The notes beneath the pieces are model-generated. The model saw only the letters and a program-made list of their open reading frames with translations. It did not search any database and was not told the DNA's origin. The translations under genes were made by a program, and so were the position numbers. Positions 32,607 through 45,479 of a DNA stretch of 64,000 nucleotides are shown here, one piece after another (within the stretch, counting starts at the first letter, position 1; every line of letters begins with the position of its first letter). This stretch comes from Chrysemys picta bellii (Eukaryota > Chordata > Testudines > Emydidae). The stretch lies in the NCBI RefSeq assembly GCF_011386835.1, contig NC_088796.1:88767468-88831467 (forward strand). Direction: 5' to 3'.

Positions 32607-35088
32607 GATAAAAACAACTATTATGGATTATTATTACTATTAATGTAGTGCTATGAATTTCACAGAGGCATTTTCCATTGATGCCATTGGGGAGTTCTGC
32701 TAAAATCCTGATGGCACAATACGACCCAATCATTGCAAAATGAAAGTTCTTTTAATTTTAACAGTTTTGTTGTTGTTATAATCAGTATTATTTTAGCAAT
32801 ATAATATCCTTATATTGTCTCAAGCATAACTCATTCTTTATAAATGCTTTGGTACTTACCACACATTTATATCCATCCCAATCATTCCCTCAGAACTAGA
32901 CATTAGGAAGTTCAAATCCAAATAGTTTTCAAATCCAAGCTGCCACTTTGATTTCATCACATCAAACCCTTGTGGAGATCAAACCTTTGAAATGAGAAAA
33001 GATTTTTAATCCAGTTACACCAGATGGGGTCCAACTCTCCAGGTCCTGAGAGCTACAGGATTAGAATTTCTCAAACCTCCCCTCCCCCCACCCACACATG
33101 CACACACACAGAGTCACAAACTTACACACAAATGTACTGTCTAACTCCTTTAAACATTTTTAATAAGATGTATTCTAAATCAGCCACTGTACAAAACGTG
33201 GACAGCCTTTCTCTCTCTTTTCTGATCTATGAACATTCATACTCACCATATGGTTATTTCTGGCATTATTTTGCATGTCTTACTTTTATTATTCAATCAA
33301 ATGATTTCAAGGAATGATGAAATTCAAACTATGACTTTACAGTAAATGTGATACAGCATAAATCTCCATATAACCATGATATTATTTTCAATAGGGTTGA
33401 GAAAATGTTGTTTCACACTTTTTTCACTTCCTTTTTACTCATAAATAAAAAAGTGATCTCTGATTCAGTCTGCAATAAACTTTATTTTTTACACTAAATG
33501 TTGCATGGAAGTAGAAACTAGCTAGTTCCATTATCCTATTTTCAGTTATCAGAGACAAGGGATCATAGTTGATGTTCTCCGATTCAAATAAATTTTGGGG
33601 GACAAATATTACATTCTAAAGCTGAATAATCCACTAATATAATTATAAGAACCCACATACATTAGCCATGTTTAGCAATTCCTGGATTTTGGTAAATTTG
33701 ATAAAATCATATTCAAACTATATCCACAAAGTATGTATATATGTATTGCTACTAAATGGTTGGTATGTTGCTCTGTGACCCATGAAATGGGATCAAGAAA
33801 TTAGTCATGAGCAGAAAGGCAGAATATGAGATGGGTAAAAGCATCAGTGAGAAAACATAAAGCCGTGTTTAGTTTGTGGCAATTGCAGTTGGCATTCCTC
33901 CAAGGTATGTGTGTATTGGGAGGAAGGGTTGTATGTCTGTGTATTTTTTGTTTGTTTGTTTGTTTAATCATTTTTGTATTGTCTAAATTAGCCAGAACTG
34001 AGTAGGCAAGAATTGTAGTTGTTTTTCAGCACAATACAACTATAATTTGTATAGTATCTTTCATTCAAACTGTATCCCAAAATACTTATATAATGTAATT
34101 CCCAAGCTATATCATAAGCAATGACAGAGACAGAGACAAACTAACAGAACTAGGTGGGGGAGAAAGTGGTAAACTTTTTGTCGTTTTGTTGCTTTTCTGA
34201 GGAACAAAAAGACAGGCAACAAGTACCTTAAAAAAAAAAAAAAAAGCAATATCTCTAAACCTCATGTTTACAAGTCATTTTCTCCCCCCCCCCTTGTGAG
34301 TGAGAGTAAAGCAGTTAAACTTTCAGCACAATGAGCAACAGCCCAGATTTATAGGGACCCCTCCCGGACCCTTTGCAAGTCCAATTCATGGGCTCCCCAG
34401 ATCAAGCCCCAGAACTGTCACTCCAAAAGGGGGAAAAGGGGAGGTTTGTCTCTTTTTTTTTTAAATCACCATTTATTATTAGAACACAGGCTTCCAAATG
34501 ACTATGGAGAGGAGGGGTGGGGATGGGGGAATTGATATTTCTCCCCTGTCCCTTGTGTGGTCCAGCGTATTTAAAGCGGAGGCCTGTCTAGATTTACTGA
34601 GAAGGAGGAATGAGCTGATTTAACATGGATTGCAGCACAACTGAGAGAGAGAGGGGAAGAGAAAAGCTTCCAATCAAACTGTGAACTGTTTTGGTGTGTG
34701 TATGTATAGGCATGTGTGAGTGAGTGAAGTGGCCCGTCTCTAGGCACCTCCTTTCTGAGCACTCAAGGCCAGATAATTACTGTGACAGACAATTCCCCTT
34801 AACCCCATGCTCCCCTCACACACCAAGAGCCTCAATTTGGGTCAAGAAGTAAGAAGAAGGGTTCCCTTGTAGTGAATAACAACAACAAAGCAAAACAACA
34901 ACCCATTCCCTACCCCACACCAACAAGCAGTAATCAACTGAGGAATCCAAGAATATATAAACACGTTATCTCTAAACGTGAGGGAATAAACTATGCCAGT
35001 TTAAACACCTTCATGACTGAGACTAGAGGGTTGTAGTTCCTTCATTTTACTGGTATAGTTATAGTACACATAAAAGATGTACTGCTTT
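32607..35088. other. intergenic, no gene recognised
   Basis: Contains simple (TGTT)n at about 33949-33965 and an A-run near 34229-34245. I see no gene. The segment 34270-34790 is less AT-rich and repeat-free. Confidence 0.45.
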
Positions 35089-35210
35089 AGGGTTGGCAGT
35101 TTTGGTTGGACGTGTTCCTGGAGGTTTCATCACATGACATAATCTTTAATTAAAGATTAATCTGCAATTCCTGGAGACTCCAGGACTATCCTGGAGGATT
35201 GGTAACCCTA
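35089..35210. mobile_element. hAT-like MITE (122 bp)
   Basis: The left end 'agggttggcagttttggttg' and the right end 'ctggaggattggtaaccct' form inverted termini. The interior 'taatctttaattaaagatta' is a near-perfect palindrome, and 'ttcctggaggtttc' mirrors 'tggagactccagga'-type text. Flanking octamers actgcttt (35081-35088) and attgattt (35211-35218) agree at six of eight positions, a degraded duplication. I recognise it as a common reptilian MITE. Confidence 0.7.
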
Positions 35211-35218
35211 ATTGATTT

Positions 35219-38180
35219 AGCTATACTGGTATAGTTGAAACAGTATATATTTTGTGTGTTGACCAGGCTGTAATGTTTTACATCCACTTTGCAAACATGT
35301 AGATGACTACACAAGGTGCAGGGCAGTAGCAAATCAGCCCTTATTTTTTCCTCCTCTACCATTTACAGAGAAAAATTATGTCACAGTTTCTGCCCAAAAA
35401 ATAGATTTATACTAATGTTGCAAACCCAGCATTAATTCTGTATCTATATAAGGGGTGGCTACAACCCCCCACCCCCCATCCCATGCACAGTCTCTCAACT
35501 GACATTATTTGTGCCAAGTAGCAATTTGTGTGGGAGTGTGGAGCGTGTGTGATCAGGGGATATATTTGCTAAAAATTCACAGACTATATCCCCGGACTCT
35601 AAGTCCTCAACGTGCATGTCCTCTCTGTGGAAACATGCATGGAGTACCTGTCAAAGACCTGCAGAGCCGACTCTCTGAAGATTTTGAGGGATCAAGCAAA
35701 AGAGCAAAACACTTCTGTTCTGTCCTATGTCTGACTGCAGATTTTCTGGTTTACATGAGAGCCCAAATATCAGGTGGAATTTGGCTCATGATATACTAGA
35801 CTGATATCTTCGTGGTCCTATGCACTGTCTGAATTATCTATATGTCCTTATATCAAGGGGCAAAAAACTACATAAAGATGAATTCATGTTAAAATATTTG
35901 TATTAAAATCTTAAACAAGGTTTTAATTCTTGCTTCTTGCATGCTGAGTCACTGGTGTAACTCACTGCAAAAGTCTGACTATCCCTTCAGCTGACTGATG
36001 TTTAAAGATATGGAAAAGTTTTCCTATGGAAGAAAATAACCTGTATATACGGGATGCTTTAATAGCCAGCAACCCTTTATAAACTACAGTAAATTAATTA
36101 TGCAAGCATCAAACCCTAATGCTCTAACCAGTTAACCTGGAATGGATATAAATAAAGATACAAAGAGCCCACTTGTGGTACCCTGGCATTGGTGAGCACT
36201 GACACAAACAGTCCCACTTATGTTAATGACTCATATGAGGAAGTGATCACCAATATAAATGAGGGCTATTAAGCAATGTGCAAAAGAATTAAGACAGAAA
36301 CTGTTAACATGCAAATGATTGTATATTGTATGCTGCAAGCATTTTATATTGGTAATATTTTTGTATGTTATGAAATTTGAGAAACTTTAGATTTGGACCT
36401 AACTTAGGTCCATCTTTACTTCTTACCTGTTAAACCATAAAATTACCACAATCACGTGATATCAAAAGTGAGTATAAAACCTTTATGCCATTAGAGAATG
36501 CGTGCTTTTAACTCAACTTTTATTACTTGTCTTAATTAACTTACAAAGCTTCAATAACAAAGACATGCCAAGTAGCTGTGACTTGATTGGGGAGGGATAA
36601 AGAGGGTTATTTCCTGCAATAAGTGGGTCTTCTGAGCTGGGGAAGTATCACCTAGAGCAGCAAGAAACTTGCCACTTAATTCTCCCCATTCTTCATCTCT
36701 CTCTCACTCTCACACAGGCAGGCTCCCATTAGAGCTTGTAAAAGGGGTAGGGGGATGTATTTATAGTACTGTACTGATTTCTTCTCTCTTGGTGTGTGTG
36801 TGGGGGGGGGCGGGGGGAGATGGAGGGATACAGGGGAATCTATAATGGCCCAAAAGGGTTTTTAAAAATGCAAAAGGCCCAATATAGCAAAGGAGGTTCT
36901 CCCTTCTGAGGCCCCGTTCCTGAAGAAACAGGCATCTTTGGCAATGAGAGATCATAAAATCTCCTGTAACAGTTTATCTGTATAACTGAGCTGGTCTGGT
37001 GTCATGAGCCAAAAAGCTGAGCTGGGGGAGGGGTGGTAGCAAGCTCACTCCGCTCAGAGAGAGAGAGAGAGAAAGGTGGCTGGGCATGGTTGTTGTATAG
37101 ATTTGGAAGGTAAAGAGAAAGCAGAATGGAGGGGTAGGTGTGTTTGTGTGTAGGGAGGGGCGGCTTCTGTGGCTTGGCCTTGCTTAGAAGAGAAGGAACA
37201 AAAGCCTCCATTTTGATGGCTCTTCTTCACTAAAGCCCCATCAGCTCCATTTACTAACACTCAATAGCTGAGGCCCAACAGCAGCAGTAGTAGCAGCTCC
37301 CGCCGAGCTCCCAGCTCCTCCTCAGATGCGCACTTCCCAGCAGAAAGGAGAATGAAGAAGGAGACAGAGAAAGAGAAAGAAAGAAGGCGAGGGAAGAGGG
37401 GGAGGGGAGGGAAAGAAAAGGGAAAAAACCCTTGCTGACACGGGGCATAACTTAATTTTCACGGTGCCGGGACAGCTGTATCGTGTAATCTGCCATGGCA
37501 TGCCATTAAAACTTCAATGCCTTTACTGACCCAGAAGGGAAACTCAGACCGTGGAGAGTCTTTTGAAAAGAAGTGGTGATCTTTCACGATTTATGAGCTT
37601 GTCTTAAAGAAACAGACTCCACTCACTTTAAATTAATCACCCTTTTCAGGGTACATTGAAATCTGGGGTCTCAGCTGAAGAGTGTGGAGACCTGGTACCT
37701 TGTGAATGCCTGCCCTGTCTTTATTATTATTTTTATTTTATTTTATTTTATTTTTCTGCCCACTAAAAAGCTTGGAGTGCAGAGGAACTGTATCTTGCAA
37801 ATTGAGGTGCAAAATCCAATTACACCGACTCAGTGAAAGTTTGAATGGGGTAGTTGTGGGGCTTACACATTCTTGTCCTTGCATACATTGTGCAAAAAGG
37901 AAAAAGGAAAAGAACCTGAGAAATATGAGGAGTTAAGGTCTTGAACACTAATGAAATATGAGACATCATCTATGATTCAGCAGCTAAAAACAAAATTGCA
38001 GCTATTTCCCCAGCTCCCATTCTTTGCACAGTCCAGAGAACAAAGAGTTCTAAACTCACCCTAATAAAATTTAAACAATTTGGAAATCATAAAAAATGTC
38101 TGTTGTAAGAAAGTGTTGATAAAACACTTCCTTACAGTGTTCCTAGCAAAACAGGCAGGATTTACAACAAGAATTCCCAG
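35219..38180. other. intergenic, possible regulatory sequence at about 37000-37600
   Basis: No gene is supportable. A (TG)n/G-run lies at 36791-36817. The stretch 37000-37600 is purine-rich with higher G+C than its surroundings, and 37440-37560 is balanced and repeat-free. These are features often seen in enhancers, but the sequence alone does not prove it. A (TTTTA)n run lies at about 37728-37755. Confidence 0.4.
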
Positions 38181-38261
38181 GCCAGATCCTCAGCTGGTGT
38201 CAATAGGCCCATTTCCATTGTCTTCAGTGATGCTATGGTGATTTACCCCAGATGAGTCTCC
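38181..38261. repeat. short foldback repeat remnant
   Basis: The left part 'gccagatcctcagctggtgt' and the right part 'gatttaccccagatgagtctc' are imperfect inverted copies, around a centre 'ccattgtcttcagtg'. It is one of the dispersed foldback elements with a CATTGACTTCAATGG-like centre. Confidence 0.55.
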
Positions 38262-38558
38262 AGTTCCCTCTCTTCAGCACTTGCCACAGAAGATTTCCAA
38301 GTTCACTTGGTTAGGAGCATTTCTTTGTATATTTTTAAAAAAATGCAATGATAATAAATGACCATGCAATACAAAGATGCAGTGTAAGGTACCAATAACA
38401 TACATGTCCTTACAACTTTCAGTGTCTCTGAACATCAACACTAATTTTCTCTCTGCAGTGAAAGCATTAAGGGGACCCTCCCTCTTGCAACTTAAGCCAA
38501 ACAAAAAACTTCATTAAGACAGGGTTATTGCAGGAAATAAAGTAAGATATGGGAATAA

Positions 38559-38913
38559 GATATGAGGTCAAAATTAAACTTATTTGTGGAACCTAAGATA
38601 TGAATTAATTAAGCAATCACCTACCTTAAGAAACAATTCCAATGACTCTCAAAATGTACTATCATTCTACTCTACCTTTGCTAGAAGTTCATCCCTGTTC
38701 AGCAGCCAGTTTTGCCAGTCCTTTGAATAGTTAATTACTACAAGTGTCGTTCGTGATCATTCAAGAGACTGACAAAAATTGGCTGCTCAGCAGAAGTGGG
38801 CTTCTAACAAAGGCAGAGCAGAATGGTATGAAGTACATTTGAGGATTCATTGGAATAATCGCTTATGGTGGGTGGTAAGGTTCCACAAACAAGTTTAACT
38901 CTGACCTCATATC
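38559..38913. repeat. long imperfect inverted repeat (hairpin), arms about 155-170 bp
   Basis: The left arm (38559-38730) matches the reverse complement of the right arm (38758-38913) along most of its length. Paired landmarks are 'gatatgaggtc' with 'gacctcatatc', 'aaacttatttgtggaacct' with 'aggttccacaaacaagttt', 'attccaatga' with 'tcattggaat', 'cattctactctacctttg' with 'aaaggcagagcagaatg', and 'gttcagcagccagttttg' with 'caaaaattggctgctcag'. The loop is about 27 nt. No terminal duplication was identified. It could be a palindromic MITE, an inverted duplication, or a source of hairpin RNA. Confidence 0.85.
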
Positions 38914-39265
38914 CATGCTAATGTTCCACCTACAACCAGAAACCCCCTAATCCCCACTCCATTTACATTTCACCATTTTCCACCCCCATACACTCCATGT
39001 TGACATGTGAATCCCTATCCAGCCACCACATTCTGTCCACAGATGTGCCCATCCTCTGTGCTATCAGTTTGCCAGATTTGGATTTTTCCCTTTACAGACA
39101 GACAATCTATAAGCACCGTTTCCCATCACTCATTCCATTCTGAGCTAGGGTACCAAGTCTTCATCTATATACAGACTAGAAATCTCACGGTGCCTATCTG
39201 ATTTCCCCCATTGATTTCCTCCTGGCTACGTAATCCTGTGCCCTTTAGATACAAGCCAGATATAC
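38914..39265. other. intergenic, no feature recognised
   Basis: C/A-rich sequence between the inverted repeat and a MITE. Nothing further is seen. Confidence 0.4.
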
Positions 39266-39273
39266 ATCTTTAC

Positions 39274-39558
39274 CAGGGGTGAAAGTAATAAGAAATTCTT
39301 ACCGGTACAGGGGCCAGGACGTAGGGTGGAAGGGGCGGGGTTGAGGAGGGTCAGCCTCCCCCAGCCAGCCCATCCATGCTGCCTGGCCCCTGCCGCCTGG
39401 GGCGCCGATGGTGATTTAAAAGGGCCCTTGACTCCAAGCCCCAGGCCCTTTTAAATTGCTGGCCCCGGGGCAGCTGCCCTGTTGGCACCTGAGGGGGTTG
39501 GTACTGGCTTCTTACCAGTACACCATACCGGCCTGTACCAGCTCACTTTCACCCCTCA
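39274..39558. mobile_element. non-autonomous hAT element (285 bp)
   Basis: The inverted termini are 'caggggtgaaagt' and 'actttcacccct'. An exact 8-bp duplication, atctttac, lies at 39266-39273 and 39559-39566. The right end reads 'cacccctca' instead of the expected CACCCCTG. Inside, 'gatttaaaagggcc' and 'ggcccttttaaatt' form a second inverted pair, and 'ggtactggcttcttaccagtac' a small hairpin. It has no transposase. Confidence 0.92.
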
Positions 39559-39566
39559 ATCTTTAC

Positions 39567-41489
39567 CCTGTACTCTCTAAGCAGGTGAAGACTGGCCCCT
39601 TAGATGCAGGTGTCAGTGCATTACATTCACTGAAACAGGCTGAGGCCTTATTTCTTTCCCCTGTAGGAAAGTTGGGAGAAAGCATGTGTGAAGAATGTAC
39701 ATGACTCTTTCATTTATAATCAATGGTATGAAAAGTTTCCAGAGTGGCAATACTTTTGAGATCTCTACTCTCATTACGTGGAGAGCGGGTGAGTTTATAG
39801 GATTAGAATCACAGTTGTGTATTTGGAACATTCGGCCAGATTCTGGGCTGCATCTCCTGAGCTTCCCTTTTATTCACCCAGCCCTGTTTGAGTAATCTTG
39901 AAATCTTCTGAATATGGTTGAACACTCCTGGAGGATGGAGCACAAGGCACCCACTGGCTCCTCTAAACCCAAATTTAGCAAGTTCCATTTCAAGACTCAG
40001 AAGGTGAACACACAGGTGCATAAGGACACTAAATACATTTTGTTGCCTTATGGCAGGATGATTACATGCATATAGAGACATGGTGATTTAGAGCAAGACC
40101 CTCAATAGCACATGTCCACCTGACATCACCTTTGCTACTGTGTGAAGAACAGAAATGAGGAAGCAGAGTTCTCTTTGCATTGTGCAAGAAAAAAGACTTT
40201 GTTCAGGAAAACAAAGGAATTAAATAAGACGACAAACTTTGATTGTGCCTTATACACTGAGAAAATTTGTATTTTTATGTAAATATTGCCCCAGCGTGTT
40301 GCCATGGTCAGTGAAACTTTGAGTTGTTTCCCACATAGAGTATGTGCAGAGAGTGTAGGGAACAATGCTGTAGTTAGGGGTGAGAAGGCAGTTTTAGCTT
40401 GTTCAGCAGAGATTTTGAAAACGGTGCTGTATGTATTTGGGAATTCATTTCACTGCCTATCTGGGTGAGACACTCCTCTTTTTCTCTTTTCTGTGGTCCT
40501 CCTTTGGATTTCTATCTGACCCCAAAAGCATGGAGTTGAAGGAAAGATGGAAAATCCCAAGGTATACCCTAACTTGAAATAAAAAACCCAAATGGCAGAA
40601 CAGAACAGCTGTTCATGTAATGCACACACAGGAGAGATATAGGTAGCTATTTTCCCATCTATAAAATAGATGCTATAAATGCTATAAAATAGAATGTACG
40701 AATGTATAAATCCAGTCAAAATTAAGGTCTAAAGTGTAAATGAATTCTTCCCCAGTAGAACTACTGTGAAGACCGCTGTTGCTTAACCCTTTCCATTAGT
40801 AAAGATTCTTGCAATCTTTTTTGAGATGTTCTAACACCTCAGTCGTTTGCAGCACGCCTTTGCCATTTAACAAGGGAAAAGTGCTCATGCTAGAAAGCGC
40901 CTTTTTCTTTATCCCTGGAAATTCCATTCTGGCGTTGCTAAATTATAAACTGTTAAAAATTGCCATTTCCCTTTTCTCATTTACAGTCCTCTGGAAAAAG
41001 TAGGCAGCCTACCAAAATAATAAATGGCAATAAATATCGGAGGCCAGACTTATATCACTACCAAAGCAGAATCCACAGCAGACAACACTGCAGTTGGAGC
41101 TGCTGGAGCAACTTTAGCTGTGGGAAAAGGGAGTGGGGCTGGGCTTGGCTCCCTTTACTTCGAAGTATACACTATGGCCCCAGTCACCCATTCCTATCTC
41201 GGGGCGCACTACATGGGACCAGGAACTCTCCATCTCTTGGGGAAAGGGAGAGTCAACTGGGCTGGGCTGCCTCTGATTACACCCTGAACGTGACACCAGA
41301 CCAACCTCTGGGATAACAGCCTTCTCCTAACACAGTCAATAATCAACCTAAAGTAGTTAGTCCTGCAGCTCAAGTGACAGAAGTCTGCACTACCATGCTG
41401 AAGGATCAGGGGGCAAGTCTTGCTAATGAGGGCGTTATTAGAAATGTATATAGTGTCAGTGACTAGAACATGGATGGTTGTGCCCAGTG
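39567..41489. other. intergenic, no gene recognised
   Basis: No supportable gene. The reading frames at 40960-41316 overlap each other and have no recognisable domain. Confidence 0.4.
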
Positions 41490-41840
41490 GTTAGAGCAGT
41501 AGTGGTAGTCAGGAATTGGAGCCCAGGGTCACAGCTGGAGTCAAAAGCCAGACACCAAAGCCAAGGATCAAAGCCAAAGTCGGGAATCGGAGCAGAGGGT
41601 CAGGGCCAGGTAACCTGGAGTGAGGCAAGGCAGGAACAGGGTTGGGAACAACCTGGTACAGGAGCTATTGCAGCCATGGACAAATGCTTTGAGCAGTCAC
41701 TGCCGCTGCTGGCCTTGAGAGCTGGTCTGCTCTTCCCACCAATCAGGTGGTGTAGCCGATCAGGCAGCTTACTACAAGCCACTTGTGCTCCTTAGGTTGA
41801 CGGGAGACTGGCTCTGTTGCAGACCCTGCTTCCTAACATA
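41490..41840. repeat. GC-richer dispersed repeat with short internal repeats, tentative
   Basis: Repeated phrases 'ggaattggagcccagggtca', 'aaagccaaggatcaaagcca', 'gggaatcggagcagagggtc' and the later 'caatcaggtggtgtagccga', 'gttgcagaccctgcttccta' match a turtle dispersed repeat I have seen often. Its class (LTR or other) is unknown to me and its ends are not defined. Confidence 0.45.
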
Positions 41841-44800
41841 TAGTATAATTTTTTTTCATTTAAAAAGTGCATCAAAAGAACATTATTTAGGTAGTTAAGT
41901 CACACATTTGAAAATTAGGAAATACCAGATATATGGTTGTCTGTGCTCCATTGTACATATCCTTTAAGATACAATCTTTAATTACACAATTACATGTAGT
42001 ATTTTTTACGAAACCTCTACCTCCTTCACTGTACATACTAGATGCTGTAGCCTGATTTGGAGTAGGTTCGTGTGAGCAAAATGGATTAATACTCACACCC
42101 TGTTCTTGATAATAATCTGGTGCTGGCAACACCTTGGGCGTTTTTCACACCTCTAGTAAAGGAAGCTACTGCAAAGTGACTTTCTTTCTAAATTAACTCT
42201 ATATGCCTTATCTAAATAAAATGTAAATGAAATTAAGTCCCTTTTTAACTTACAGTCTTGAAAAGAATGAAGAACGACCTATCAATAGTTAATAGTAGTG
42301 TGGAAGATGAGTAGTATCGATACGTAGTTGAAAGGTGGAGGCAATGAAGAGTAGACAGGAGTAGGTAGATGGGTAGATTGCCTGTCTAATGGCAAATTGC
42401 CTGCCTTTTTATAAGGTATTTAATCGGAAATCCTCCTTCTTATGCCCATATTTCATTCTTCCCCCACGGAAATGTTAGGGTACACTTACCCATAGGCTAG
42501 TATGCATGTGCGTATGAATGACAGGTATGTATGCACTTGTGGTAAATACGTTAGAATGTGGGCAAAACCCCTCATTTTCCACCCCATTTTACTATTGGTC
42601 TAGGTAAAGGTTTCTAGACATCTGCGTAGGTGTTCCACTCTTTCCTGGAAAGGGTCTCAAAAGGTGTTAACTACGCATTAGCTTTAACATACAGAGTTTA
42701 ACCTGTAGGTAGGTCTCTTGCATTACAGCTAAACTTACTTTTCATATAAATCTATAAATCCAATACATCAAATACTTATTTTATAAGAAAGATATATTTA
42801 TACAGACAAGCAGATTAATCCTTAGGGCTACAATGCAGAAAAAGACAGAATTCTGATTGCACAGGCAACCAGAAATCTAACATTCCTTAATTCCAAGCTC
42901 ATGACTTTTCAACCGAACATTCTTTTAATGTACTCATATGGGGGGGGGTGTAACATAGAATATGGGGATTTTATTCCACGTTCCCTCTGGAAGGGGAGCG
43001 GAACAAAAAGCAGCAGTAGGTGAGGGATACAGCACAGGAGGTTGGAATGCTGATTCCAGGTCATGATCTTCCCAGCCTAATGGAAGCATATCTGTGGGTA
43101 CGCTGTAAGGAGGAGCTCTCCTGGTGTGGGAGAGGCCAGGCAGCTTTCTTCAGCATTGTTCCTCTTCAATCCCATCAAGATTCCAGCTGAAAATTAATTG
43201 TGACTATGCCAACATTCATTTATGCCAGTTTCCTCACTACAATGTGTGACCATCCATTCTTGGGGCGGGGTGGGGAGGGGGAGGGGGAGAAGAGGGTGAG
43301 CTTGAGGGTGTAGCCTATTGGTATAGGTATTTGCTAGGTAAGGCATAGCCATAAATTAAGGCAGTAAAGCAATGAGCTTGCTTCAGGTGTGTATCCTATA
43401 AGACATTGGCTTACGCAGTTAGCATAAGGCTTTGAGGCCTGTGAACTTTGGCACAGATAAATGACCCAATTGTTATCCTGAGTTTTGGGGAACTGGGAAA
43501 GGGGAAAGTTTATATCAGGTAACCGCAAAAACATGGAACTGACACCAGCTTTTGGATACTTTAGGATAGGAACGTCTGTAGGTGTCTGACCACAAGAGCA
43601 CCATGGTAACGAATTGATGTATATGATAATAAATTGAGATGATTAATATACTAACCTATAGGAGAAGGGCACCCCAACATTAGGAAATGAGGAAGAGGGG
43701 AGAAAGCCCTACTAAATATGCATTAGACAAAACAGCATCAGCGTAACACACTACAAAAGTTGTATCCCAGCCGGTGTGCTGAGGGAAGAGAGAGATGTAG
43801 CTCTTGGGAGGTGCCAGGATGATGGCCACTGACAATGGTGCTAAGGAAGGTGATGGTGCTGAAGAAGATGATGGCTAACACATCAGGTTGTTCTGCAAGG
43901 GATGTTGAGAGTATATGGATGTTCAGATGCACATTCTGTACTACTCTATCTACCTTGCTGGCCGAGAGTGTTGGTGACTTTGCCAACTGTACTGATAAAC
44001 TATTACAAATACAGAAGGATTTTCCTAAGTGTGAGTTTTGCAATCATACACATCAGGGCTCCCAACTGAACAATAATTTTAATAATACTCATCCTGACCT
44101 TGGGACAAGAACCTACCAAACCTCAGAGTGTTAGTGAGAATTCGTAAGTAATCACTATGATTAATACACAACCCATAGATCAGGCAACAAAGGGCAGCAG
44201 CATTCAAGGATAACATGGGAGCACAGCTCCTGTGTGCAGATGGAGGTAGTGGTGAAGCACAGGGGCTCTGTGCAGATGGCTCTGGTTTCTGGCAGGTCTT
44301 GGGAGAGCCAGAGGTTTGGGGGGCCAAATCCCCTTACTGTTCTCTTTTATGGGGGAAAATTATCAGTCAGAATGTCAGAGATTTCAAACTTGCTGCTTTT
44401 CTGCCTCTCCCTGCCTCCTGCCCAAGTAGAGGACAATTTGCCCCTTAGTTCTCTAAACTTTTCCTAGTATGTTGGGCTGCCCACCTCCGGGTTCTTATAG
44501 ATTTAGGGAAGCTTAAAAGATAAAGTACATGAGTGAAATCCTAGCCCCATTGAACTCAATGGCAAAACTCCCATTGGGCCAAGATTTCACCTATGTGTGA
44601 CTTTAAAAACATGGAACAGAAAATATGGCATTTTCTCACATACAGTTAATCAGAATGGAGGCATGTGGATGCTACAACATATTTTCATGATAATTGAGGG
44701 AGCAGGTTGGTGAGGTTTTTTTCCTGGCCTGCAGTCTAATTGGTACTGTATGTACACAAAAAGCTAGGTACAAAAAGCCCCCAAAAGACAAAAAATGGTT

Positions 44801-44919
44801 TTTTTTGTCAATGACTGGAAATAATATAATAAAGTTCAACATTCTCCCCGGGAAAATCATACCAAAAATTCTACCAGGGTACTATCAGAGAGAGAAGTAG
44901 CCAAAAATGGATGTGACAG
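41841..44919. other. intergenic, no gene recognised
   Basis: Three kilobases without a supportable gene. There are G-runs at about 42940-42948 and a G-rich patch at 43261-43300. A 'ccattgaactcaatgg' foldback core sits at about 44548-44563. The open frame at 43835-44134 has no family resemblance I recognise. Confidence 0.45.
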
Positions 44920-45326
44920 AACAATTTGCGAAACTCAATTACAAAATATCACCAGGACCTACTGCATTCATCCAAGAGTTATAAAGAACAAAATAACTAA
45001 GCAGATGGGCTACTATCAAAAATATATAATTTAGACCCCTCCAAAATACGATAAAAACTCAACTGCTATACTGAAGGGGAGTTAGAGTTCTACCCTTCTT
45101 TAAATAAAATGTTAGGGATTCTAGCAATTATAGGCTAGTGAGATGGCACACAAAATTATACAGGTTTGTCAACCTGGGGAGGATTATGGGGAACTCCAAG
45201 AAGAGAACTAGGCAAAAAAAAAAAAAAAAAAAAAAAAAGGCTACATGAAATTCATTGCTGACAAGATAAAGGTAGTACACATTGCAAGCAATATTTTAAA
45301 CTACCCATCCACTCAGACTGGTTCTG
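44920..45326 (+). mobile_element. CR1 LINE fragment, heavily decayed
   Basis: Three CR1 reverse transcriptase landmarks occur in order on the + strand: 'caccaggacctactgcattc' (the region coding for 'TGADGIHPRVLKEL'), 'tagcaattataggctagtga' (coding for 'NYRPVSL') and 'tgaaattcattgctgacaag' (coding for 'MKFNADKCKV'). Long pieces between them are missing. A 25-A run lies inside at 45214-45238. It belongs to an older CR1 subfamily than the copy at 45870. Confidence 0.7.
45214..45238. repeat. A25 homopolymer
   Basis: Twenty-five consecutive A residues within the decayed CR1. It may be the tail of another retroposed fragment. Confidence 0.95.
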
Positions 45327-45479
45327 TTTTAATTGTAACCTCTCAGGAAAATAATCCAGGCATCATTGTGGAGAGGCAGTAGAGGTGAGTTTTCATCCCA
45401 GATTACTCTGATTCAGACAGGGTAGGATTTGAAACTGGATGTCCTGTATCCTAACTCAGTGCTCTAGCAACTCTCTGTC
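45327..45479 (-). repeat. tRNA-type SINE, copy A
   Basis: On the - strand the head carries an A-box-like 'tagagcactgag' and a B-box-like 'gtttcaaatcct', then 'gaatcagagtaatctgggat', followed by a body 'acctctactgcctctccaca', 'ggattattttcctgagaggt'. Head (45388-45479) and body (45327-45387) are in the same orientation here. Copy B at 45607-45782 has the body reversed. Confidence 0.6.

Noticed and set aside
35509..35799. 96-codon frame containing 'CPLCGNMHG'
   Set aside because: A single CxxC is not enough for a zinc finger. There are no partner cysteines at the right spacing and no flanking exon signals.
40960..41316. Overlapping + strand frames near 41 kb as a possible exon
   Set aside because: Two frames are open at once, both with repeat-like composition. 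No recognisable domain and no consistent splice sites.
43835..44134. 99-codon frame with a cysteine-rich stretch
   Set aside because: It looks protein-like in part, but I recognise no motif, see no splice or promoter context, and chance frames of this length are expected in 64 kb.
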